A stretch of DNA of 8,071 nucleotides. Origin: Candidatus Rokuibacteriota bacterium (GTDB lineage Bacteria; Methylomirabilota; Methylomirabilia; Rokubacteriales; CSP1-6). The translations under genes and the position numbers were made by a program. The stretch spans positions 1 through 8,071 of the forward strand of contig JACQCN010000264.1 in NCBI GenBank assembly GCA_016201575.1. The letters are read 5' to 3'. Below are positions 1 through 4,753 of the stretch, one piece after another; within the stretch, counting starts at the first letter, position 1; every line of letters begins with the position of its first letter. The notes beneath the pieces were generated by a model. That model saw only the letters and a program-made list of their open reading frames with translations, was not told the origin of the DNA and searched no databases.

Positions 1-1841
1 ACGCCGACTACGAAAAGCGCATCAAGGCGGCGTACCCTATCCACCTGGAGATTTTCGACAGGCTTTACACCGACTGGTCCACGCTGGTGAAGTTCCAGCG
101 CACCCGCGGCGTGCTGCGCCTCATGGCGGCGGTGATTCACAGCCTGTGGGAGAAGGGCGACAAGAACCCGCTCATCCTGCCGGCGAACATCTCGATCGAC
201 GATCCGCGCGTGCAGTTCGAGTTGACCCGCTATCTCTCCGACAACTGGGTGCCGGTGATCGAGAAGGACGTGGACGGACCAAGCTCCCTGCCGCTGCGCA
301 TTGATGGTGAGCTGGCCGGGACGCTCGGCAAGTTCGCGGCCTGCCGGCGCGTGGCCCGCACCATCTACCTGGGCTCGGCGCCGACCGCCACGGCCGCCCA
401 CCGCGGCCTCGAGGATCGCCGCGTCAAGCTGGGCTGCGTGATGCCGGGCGAGTCGACCGCGGTCTTTGGCGACGCGCTGCGGCGGCTAGCGGGCGCAGCC
501 ACGTATCTGTATCAAGACGGCCCGCGCTACTGGTACTCGACGCAGCCGACGGTCACCAAGCTCGCGGAGGACCGCGCCGAGCAGCTCAAGCGCGATCCGG
601 ACAAGGTCGTGCAGGAGCTGGACAAGCGCCTGCGCATCGACCTGCGCAAGACCGGCGACTTCAGCCGCATCCACCCTTTGCCGCACACGGACCAGGACGT
701 GCCCGACGATCTCGACGCCCGGCTCGTCGTGCTCGGGATCGACCATCCCTACAGCAAGGAGCCGGGAGGCGCGGCCGAGACCGCTGCGAAGGGGATCCTC
801 GAGTCGCGCGGCAACACGCCGCGCCTCTACCGCAACACGCTCGTCTTCCTTGCCGCCGACAAGACGCGGCTGCAGGACCTCGATGAGGCGGCGCGGCGCT
901 ACCTCGCATGGGAATCGATCCTGGCCGAGAAGGAAACGCTCGATCTCTCGCCGCACCAGGTGAGGCAGGCGGAGACGCAGAAAAACGCCGCCGACGGCGC
1001 GGTGACGGCTCGCGTGCCGGAGACGTACCAGTGGCTCCTCGTGCCCGTGCAGACCTCGCCGCAGGCCGCTGTCGAGTGGCAGGCGCTCCGGCTCTCGGGT
1101 CAGGACGCCCTCGCCGTGCGCGCCAGCAAGAAGCTCCGGAGCGACGAGCTGCTGGTGACCAGCTTCGCCGGTACGCGGCTGCGGATGGAGCTCGACCGCG
1201 TGCCCCTCTGGCCTGGCGACCACGTGACGATCAAGCAGCTCGTCGAGCACTTCGCTCGCTATCTGTACCTGCCGAGGCTGAAGGACTCATCAGTGTTGCT
1301 CGGCGCCGTCCGTGACGGCGTGTCGCTCCTCACGTGGGAGCAGGACGCCTTCGCTGTCGCCGACAGCTTCGACGAGACTGCGGGCCGCTACCGTGGTCTG
1401 CGCGGTGGGCAGGGCATCGCCCTGGCGGATGCCGATGCGCCCGGGTTACTCGTGAAGCCGGCCGTCGCGCGGCGACAGCTCGATGTCGAGAAGGTGAAGC
1501 CGTCCGATGAGGCGACGCCCGCCGTGCCTGGCGCCGGCGGCGAAGGAACGACGGCGACAAAGCCGGGCACTGGCCCGACTGGAACACCCGCGGCTGTGGC
1601 GGCGCAGCTCAAGCGCTTCCACGGCACCGTCACCCTGGACCCCACTCGTGTGGGCCGCGACGCGAGCCGTATCGCCGACGAGGTGATCGCGCATCTCGCG
1701 GGCCTCGTCGGCGTGAAGGTCAAAGTCACGTTAGAGGTGGAAGCCGAGATCCCTTCCGGCGCGCCGGACCACGTCGTGCGGACGGTCACCGAGAACAGCC
1801 GGACGCTCAAGTTCACGAGCCAGGGGTTCGAGAAGGAGTAG
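1..1841 (+). CDS. DUF499-family defence-associated ATPase, C-terminal part (5' partial)
   Basis: The frame is open from base 3 with no start codon needed. Residues encoded before the first possible start (GTG at 87), such as YEKRIKAAYPIH and LYTDWSTL, already look like the family, so the gene enters from the left and 612 codons are visible. DUF499 proteins (COG1483) are large AAA+-like ATPases, commonly about 1000 residues. The P-loop part would lie outside the window. Seen here are the conserved KFQRTRGVLRLMA stretch (codons from 90), a Pro/Gly/Thr/Ala-rich linker at about 1497-1610, and a conserved C-terminal module from about 1612 ending in VVRTVTENSRTLKF and a GFE tail. From memory, family members sit in defence islands, often with a DUF1156 DNA methylase and a helicase or nuclease. 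None of those is visible here, so the role as the ATPase of a restriction-like antiphage system is inference. The frame shows no damage. It converges on the RES-like pseudogene, whose stop is 7 bases away. Confidence 0.85.
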   Translation, partial: ADYEKRIKAAYPIHLEIFDRLYTDWSTLVKFQRTRGVLRLMAAVIHSLWEKGDKNPLILPANISIDDPRVQFELTRYLSDNWVPVIEKDVDGPSSLPLRIDGELAGTLGKFAACRRVARTIYLGSAPTATAAHRGLEDRRVKLGCVMPGESTAVFGDALRRLAGAATYLYQDGPRYWYSTQPTVTKLAEDRAEQLKRDPDKVVQELDKRLRIDLRKTGDFSRIHPLPHTDQDVPDDLDARLVVLGIDHPYSKEPGGAAETAAKGILESRGNTPRLYRNTLVFLAADKTRLQDLDEAARRYLAWESILAEKETLDLSPHQVRQAETQKNAADGAVTARVPETYQWLLVPVQTSPQAAVEWQALRLSGQDALAVRASKKLRSDELLVTSFAGTRLRMELDRVPLWPGDHVTIKQLVEHFARYLYLPRLKDSSVLLGAVRDGVSLLTWEQDAFAVADSFDETAGRYRGLRGGQGIALADADAPGLLVKPAVARRQLDVEKVKPSDEATPAVPGAGGEGTTATKPGTGPTGTPAAVAAQLKRFHGTVTLDPTRVGRDASRIADEVIAHLAGLVGVKVKVTLEVEAEIPSGAPDHVVRTVTENSRTLKFTSQGFEKE

Positions 1842-1848
1842 CGGGCGA

Positions 1849-2295
1849 CTATCGAAACCACTCCTCGAACGCGAGTCGTCGATCAATCCGGAGGGCTGGG
1901 TCTCCGGCGCGACGGAACACGGCGAGCTCTTCTCCGCTGCGATCGCGCGGCGCTGCGCTGCGACACGCGATCCCCGCTTCACCGGCCTGCCAGACCTCGT
2001 GCCCGACGGGGTTGGCAGCGATCCCAACCGACTTCGTTGCCCTTCTCATCGACCGGATAGGTCGCCGGGAACCCGAGGTCGAGGCATCCTTCGTCGGTCA
2101 CCGCATCGACGAAACCGCCGTCGTCCAGGGTGGCCTGGATCAACAGGGGCGCCCGGGCCGGGTCCAGCATCTCGGGTCCGTAAGGACGCCCCGCGAACCT
2201 TCGCTCCAGGTTCGCCCGCGACGTGTGCAGGTCACGGTTCAAGTAGAGGACGGGGAAGCTTCCCGGCGGCTTCCGTCGACCTCCACGGGCAACCG
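1849..2295 (-). pseudogene. RES-domain-like protein, C-terminal part, frameshifted
   Basis: Read on the minus strand, one frame gives ARGGRRKPPGSFPVLYLNRD and then GCLDLGFPATYPVDEKGNEV. Another frame continues with VGHEVWQAGEAGIACRSAA and ELAVF, ending at a stop at 1849-1851. The GGR...PVLYL opening and the G-x-x-GI-x-x-RSA / AVF ending resemble the RES domain, the NAD-degrading toxin fold of RES-Xre toxin-antitoxin pairs. The two halves join smoothly if one base is removed from the GGGG run at 2008-2011, so this is a single-base frameshift in an otherwise readable protein. The upstream end (about 2295) abuts an unrelated helical-repeat fragment without a start codon or ribosome binding site, so the N-terminus seems missing or replaced. 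The family assignment is by eye. A related but distinct hypothetical family is possible. No Xre-type antitoxin gene is beside it. Confidence 0.5.
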
Positions 2296-2313
2296 AGTAC
2301 GCCGCATCGAGTG

Positions 2314-2715
2314 CGCGGCCAGTCCCGCCTCGACCGCGAACTCCGGACGCCGGTCGGCAAAGTCCCGGGCGGCGCGCGTCAGCGTCTTCGGATCGCAGGG
2401 GGCGCGATTCGCGAGCCGGATCGCCTCGTCGAAGAGCTCCGCCTCCTTCGCCGCGGCGAACCACTTTCCCTCGTCGCCGGGCGTGCTCGCCACGAGATCC
2501 CCAAGCAGCTCCTCCGGCCCCTTCTGCGGGTACTTCCTGGCGAGCGCCTGGTAGGTCGCGAGGTACGAAGCGCCTCGGGTCGCCTCGAGCGCGTAGCGCC
2601 GGTACGCCTCCTCGACGCGACCGGACGCGAGCAGGATCTCTTCGCACGCGCGCGCGATGTCGACGGGGCTATCGTTGAGCCGGGGCGACGCCTCCGCGTA
2701 GCGGATCGCCTCGCC
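2314..2715 (-). pseudogene. helical-repeat (TPR-like) hypothetical protein, internal fragment
   Basis: This is about 134 codons in one frame with a clearly protein-like, alpha-helical composition. It carries repeated short helices such as CEEILLASGRVEEAYRRYAL, a WFAAAKEAELFDEAIRLANR helix pair and a conserved-looking RAPCDPKTLTRAARDFA segment. The pattern recalls a TPR-like hypothetical protein family, but I cannot name it. At its N-terminal side it runs in frame, with no start codon, into a type I restriction HsdR-like segment. At its C-terminal side the similarity stops after EAGLAA, and the frame runs 25 codons further to a stop at 2239-2241 while RES-like coding begins in another frame. 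It is therefore an internal piece of a longer protein, left by recombination or deletion, and probably not functional alone. Confidence 0.5.
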
Positions 2716-2916
2716 CACCATCACCTCGGTCTTCTGCGCGATGTTGTGAGGGTGCAGCTTGAGGAAGCGCGCCAGCGCCTTCGCGGCCTTCTTGCGCTCG
2801 ACGTTCGGGTCGTCGCCGCAGGCCTTGAGCAGCTTGAAGTACGTTGCGTAGGTCGTGTAATGCTTCAGCACGTCGAGGATGAACTCCTCCTCGATCGCCT
2901 GGCGCATGGTGTAGCG
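2716..2916 (-). pseudogene. hsdR: type I restriction enzyme R subunit (HsdR) fragment
   Basis: The minus strand encodes RYTMRQAIEEEFILDVLKHY, then TTYATYFKLLKACGDDPNVERK, KAAKALARF and LHPHNIAQKTEVMV. This matches the region just after the helicase motor of HsdR, the DNA-translocating and cleaving subunit of type I restriction-modification. There the usual text is SMRQAIEEGFILDVL...LHPHNIAQKTE. Only about 65 of the roughly 1000 residues of HsdR are present, with no nuclease or helicase motifs, so it has no enzymatic role. The frame is intact and continues directly into the unrelated helical-repeat segment at VMV/GEAI. No ribosome binding site precedes the internal ATG at 2905-2907, and upstream similarity ends at about 2916. 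It is recorded as a remnant of a lost restriction system. Confidence 0.75.
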
Positions 2917-2989
2917 GTGAGCAGGCTGCCCATCGCCGCTTCTCCGACTGGCGCAGAAGCCGTGGCCCTGCGTGGGCAGCGGCGGGGAC

Positions 2990-3178
2990 ATGGAGCACGT
3001 CTTCTACACACGGCTCCTCAACGACCTCGCGATCTACGGCATCGGCCTCGCCCGGCGCGACCGGACGCTCGCGCGGCTCCAGGCGATGCTCGACCAGCGC
3101 GCGACGCAGCCGGCGACCTTCGCCTGCACGCTCGTGCCCCGCAAGGCGCCCGGGGGGAAGCGGCCCGGCTGCGGCTAG
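2990..3178 (+). CDS. small hypothetical protein or C-terminal gene fragment
   Basis: This is a 62-residue frame from the ATG at 2990. A GTG at 2972 would add six residues. It begins MEHVFYTRLLNDLAIYGIGLA and ends with a basic, Pro/Gly-rich tail. The middle, RRDRTLARLQAMLDQRATQP, is predicted to form a charged amphipathic helix. Its composition looks more protein-like than the other frames here, but I do not recognise the family. No convincing ribosome binding site precedes it beyond a G-rich GGCGGGG directly before the ATG, and in-frame stops lie at 2912 and 2918. It may be the tail of a gene whose front was lost at the junction near 2917. It converges on the 43-residue gene to its right, with stops 5 bases apart. 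Confidence 0.35.
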   Translation: MEHVFYTRLLNDLAIYGIGLARRDRTLARLQAMLDQRATQPATFACTLVPRKAPGGKRPGCG

Positions 3179-3183
3179 CGACA

Positions 3184-3315
3184 CTACACCCGGCGCGAAG
3201 ATGGACGTTTGTCTGCCGCCCCGAGCCGAGCTTTTTTCAATTCCGCCTCGCGGCGTCGACGCGCAAGACGGCGGAGCCGTTGAACGGCCTGACGAGTTTT
3301 CGAGTGCGTAGCCAT
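3184..3315 (-). CDS. 43-residue arginine-rich basic protein
   Basis: The protein begins MATHSKTRQAVQRLRRLARR and ends DKRPSSRRV. Sixteen of 43 residues are Arg or Lys, with an RRRR run at residues 19-22 and a likely single amphipathic helix from about 8 to 31. The start is chosen because GGAGGA (minus strand, 3326 to 3321) sits 5 bases before the ATG, the best ribosome binding site in the window. Upstream codons in the same frame look non-coding. Such a composition suits binding to RNA or DNA, as in small ribosomal or nucleoid-associated proteins, but no family is recognised and no function is claimed. It has its own 160-base upstream region and no partner in the same orientation nearby. Confidence 0.55.
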   Translation of the reverse strand: MATHSKTRQAVQRLRRLARRRREAELKKARLGAADKRPSSRRV

Positions 3316-3453
3316 GGCTCTCCTCCTATCCGTAACGATAGCCCCGATAGTTGCACTCCCCCATAAGGACGAGTCCCCGCGACTCGACGGCCCGCATCCG
3401 CCTGCTCGGGCTGGTGGCCAGGCGCTCCTCGAGGCGCTCACGGTGGCGAGTCG

Positions 3454-3494
3454 TTGACAAGCACGCAGGGCCGATGATTTACCCGTACGGTAAA
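3454..3494 (+). promoter_or_regulatory. promoter and operator-like inverted repeat before the small gene at 3496
   Basis: A perfect -35 hexamer TTGACA lies at 3454-3459. The -10 region around 3475-3482 (TGATTTAC) is poor. Overlapping it is an inverted repeat TTTACC (3478-3483), 5-base spacer, GGTAAA (3489-3494), ending two bases before the ATG at 3496. Further GGTAA half-sites occur at 3502 and 3507, inside the first codons. A strong -35, a weak -10 covered by a dyad, and extra half-sites suggest a repressor-controlled, possibly self-regulated promoter. Confidence 0.5.
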
Positions 3495-3495
3495 A

Positions 3496-3771
3496 ATGGC
3501 CGGTAAGGTAAAAAACGAGAGTGGGCTCTCGGCTGGCGTCCTCCAGACCCTCCGGGGTGCCCTGCCCGACTTCCAGGTCACCGAGGCGCCGTCCAGCCCG
3601 AAGGCGACGTGGGACCTCACCGTCACGTTGCGCTCGGGGAAGACGATGCGCCGCGTCCTCGTCGAGTGCAGGTCGGTCCCTCCTGATCTACTCGAGAGGC
3701 GAGATCCGATTCAGCGGCGCGCTCTCGCGCGCCAGGCGCCAGTCCTCCCGCAACTCGTCACGGTGCTGTAG
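3496..3771 (+). CDS. small protein with possible nuclease-fold segment, probably truncated
   Basis: The frame gives 91 residues starting MAGKVKNESG. Residues about 14-60 look like real protein: a helix LQTLRGALPDF, then WDLTVTLRSGKTMRRVLVECRS. This beta-beta pattern with a D on one strand and VEC on the next recalls the core of restriction-endonuclease-like (PDDEXK) proteins, where D-x(n)-(V/E)EC-K/R is common. After CRSV (near 3672) the sequence loses that look, and the rest overlaps, antisense, a DUF4160-like remnant. The gene is therefore probably cut short by a junction at about 3672-3688. There is no Shine-Dalgarno sequence, and the ATG lies just past an operator-like repeat, so translation may start from a very short leader. 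The function is unknown and the nuclease-fold reading is tentative. Confidence 0.45.
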   Translation: MAGKVKNESGLSAGVLQTLRGALPDFQVTEAPSSPKATWDLTVTLRSGKTMRRVLVECRSVPPDLLERRDPIQRRALARQAPVLPQLVTVL

Positions 3772-3780
3772 GCCGTGCAG
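3688..3780 (-). pseudogene. DUF4160-like C-terminal remnant
   Basis: The last 30 codons of the minus-strand frame ending at 3688 read LHGLQHRDELREDWRLARES and then APLNRISPLE. The pattern HR-x-EL-x-x-W-x-x-A followed by a short PL-x-x-I-x-PLE end resembles the C-terminus of DUF4160 proteins, small proteins often found beside DUF2442 genes in toxin-antitoxin-like pairs. The N-terminal two thirds are absent. In their place upstream are a short spacer and the tRNA-Glu gene. It happens to share a frame with the HU gene, and that is why the HU frame ends here. The assignment is by eye on a short segment. Confidence 0.35.
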
Positions 3781-4155
3781 GTCTTGCCGGTTGGTCTCTG
3801 TGAACGCGCCGATTTGGTGGCCCCAACGGGATTCGAACCCGTGTTTCAGCCTTGAGAGGGCCGTGTCCTGGGCCTCTAGACGATGGGGCCGCGTCTCCCT
3901 CAAGGCTCGGCTCGCCTTGAAGCGGGGCACGCGGGCGGCGGGGATCTGGATCGCCTTCCCCGTGCGCGGGTTCCGGCCGTTGCGGGCGGCACGCCGAGTC
4001 ACCACGAAAGTGCCGAATCCGCCGATCGTCACCCGCCGGCCCTTCCGCAGGGAATCGCACACCGAGGCGATGAAGGCGTTGATGGCGCGCTCGGCGGCGG
4101 TCTTGGTGCCGCCGGTCGCTTTGGCCATGCCGGCGGTCAACTCGGCCTTGGTCAC
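3688..4155 (-). CDS. HU/IHF-family nucleoid DNA-binding protein, frame open through tRNA-Glu
   Basis: Residues 1-87 are a complete HU-type protein: an N-terminal helical dimerisation body (MTKAELTAGMAKATGG...), GGFGTF at 45-50, and the DNA-gripping arm RRAARNGRNPRTGKAIQIPA at about 54-73. The C-terminal strand and helix VPRFKASRALRE follow. HU proteins are about 90 residues and dimerise to bend and compact DNA. The start is GTG at 4155, with TTGACA and TATAGC upstream and only 8 bases between the -10 box and the start codon. Unusually, no stop follows ALRE. The frame enters the tRNA-Glu gene a few bases later, reads through all of it and ends only at 3688, giving 155 codons with about 65 non-HU residues. 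Those residues are the translated tRNA, a spacer and a DUF4160-like remnant. The true product may be HU released from a non-stop message after tRNA processing, or a base error may hide the stop. Confidence 0.8.
   Translation of the reverse strand: MTKAELTAGMAKATGGTKTAAERAINAFIASVCDSLRKGRRVTIGGFGTFVVTRRAARNGRNPRTGKAIQIPAARVPRFKASRALRETRPHRLEAQDTALSRLKHGFESRWGHQIGAFTETNRQDLHGLQHRDELREDWRLARESAPLNRISPLE
3815..3890 (-). tRNA. tRNA-Glu (anticodon CTC)
   Basis: On the minus strand the 5' acceptor strand GGCCCCA (3890-3884) pairs with TGGGGCC (3825-3819). This is followed by discriminator A and an encoded CCA (3817-3815). The D arm contains GTCTAGAGGCCCAGGAC, as in other bacterial tRNA-Glu. The anticodon stem CGGCC/GGCTG (one G-U pair) holds the loop CTCTCAA, giving anticodon CTC, which reads GAG. 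The T arm has ACGGG-TTCGAAT-CCCGT. All 76 positions fit the cloverleaf. It lies directly downstream of the HU gene on the same strand and overlaps that gene's open frame, so the two may share a transcript. Confidence 0.95.
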
Positions 4156-4163
4156 GTTTCCGA

Positions 4164-4193
4164 GCTATACGTCGCCGGGCACGCGAGTGTCAA
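4164..4193 (-). promoter_or_regulatory. promoter of the HU gene
   Basis: On the minus strand TTGACA (4193-4188, perfect -35) is followed after 18 bases by TATAGC (4169-4164, 4 of 6 to the -10 consensus). Eight bases separate the -10 box from the GTG start at 4155. Transcription would begin within a base or two of the start codon, implying a leaderless message, and no Shine-Dalgarno sequence is present. Confidence 0.6.
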
Positions 4194-4224
4194 GCTTCGC
4201 ACGGGGTCTGGCCGCGGAAGCTTG
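4191..4224. repeat. 8-bp inverted repeat between divergent promoters
   Basis: CAAGCTTC at 4191-4198 and GAAGCTTG at 4217-4224 are exact inverted copies separated by 18 bases. The left arm overlaps the HU -35 box. The right arm ends at the first base of the permease extended -10. The position suits a shared operator for the divergent pair, but no cognate regulator is visible. Confidence 0.45.
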
Positions 4225-4231
4225 GTATGAT
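4224..4231 (+). promoter_or_regulatory. extended -10 promoter of the permease-quinone operon
   Basis: TGG directly followed by TATGAT (4226-4231) forms an extended -10 element, and the first T of the TG lies at 4223. There is no good -35 at the usual distance. Only 6 bases separate TATGAT from the ATG at 4238, so the message would be leaderless. No ribosome binding site is seen before this start. Confidence 0.5.
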
Positions 4232-4237
4232 CGGGCG

Positions 4238-4744
4238 ATGCCGCGGATCCCGATCGACGCTTCGATGGTCATCCTCACCGTCCTGGCGGCTCTCTTCGCC
4301 GTCGTCGCCTACCTGAAAGATCCCGGTCTCCCCCTCGTCGGCGCCAAGCAGGGCCTCTCGCTCATCTGGTTCATCCTGCCGCGGCTGATCCCGGCCATGA
4401 TCCTCACCGGCATGCTCCAGGTGCTGGTGCCCCAGCCGTTCGTGGCCCGCATCTTCGGCAACGCGGCCGGCTTCCGCGGCGTCGTCGTCGCCACCGGCCT
4501 CGGCATGCTGACGCCCGGCGGGCCCATGGTGAGCGTGCCGCTCCTGGTCGCCATGGCGAACTCGGGCGCGGGCATCGCCGCCCTCGTCGCCTACATGACC
4601 TCGTGGTCGCTCTTCGGCCTGCACCGCATCCTCGCCTGGGAGGCGCCGCTGATGGGCTGGCGCTTCGTGATCGTCCGCGTCGTGCCGAGCCTGGCCTTCC
4701 CCGTGATCGCGGGCTGGCTCGTGCTCATCTTCTACTCGGAGTAG
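4238..4744 (+). CDS. short ArsP/YraQ-like integral membrane permease
   Basis: This is a 168-residue, very hydrophobic protein with about five membrane segments: residues 9-26, 41-64, 80-106, 110-127 and 144-165. The loop between the LPRLIPAMILTGMLQ helix and the GLGMLTPGGPMVSVPLLVA segment, with its Gly/Pro-rich core, recalls half of a COG0701 (ArsP/YraQ, DUF318) permease. Full members are about 300 residues with two such halves, so this would act as a half-size or dimeric transporter. The substrate is unknown, and the cysteines used by arsenical transporters are absent. The ATG at 4238 is chosen because an extended -10 box lies just upstream and the upstream codons overlap the HU promoter. 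It is the first gene of the quinone operon, and its stop is 9 bases before the decarboxylase start, which suggests co-translation. Confidence 0.7.
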   Translation: MPRIPIDASMVILTVLAALFAVVAYLKDPGLPLVGAKQGLSLIWFILPRLIPAMILTGMLQVLVPQPFVARIFGNAAGFRGVVVATGLGMLTPGGPMVSVPLLVAMANSGAGIAALVAYMTSWSLFGLHRILAWEAPLMGWRFVIVRVVPSLAFPVIAGWLVLIFYSE

Positions 4745-4753
4745 CGCGCCCCC

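Noticed and set aside
1497..1610. Pro/Gly/Thr/Ala-rich stretch as a sign of frameshift in the DUF499 gene
   Set aside because: The frame resumes with a conserved-looking C-terminal module, so this is a flexible linker rather than a damaged region.
1999..3366. 455-codon plus-strand frame across the mosaic region
   Set aside because: Its translation is Arg/Pro-rich with no family pattern, while the minus strand shows recognisable HsdR, helical-repeat and RES-like text.
3412..3822. TGGTGGCC at 3412-3419 as a possible att copy of the tRNA-Glu 3' end (3815-3822)
   Set aside because: Only 8 bases match and the match does not extend into the T arm, which is too short to separate from chance.
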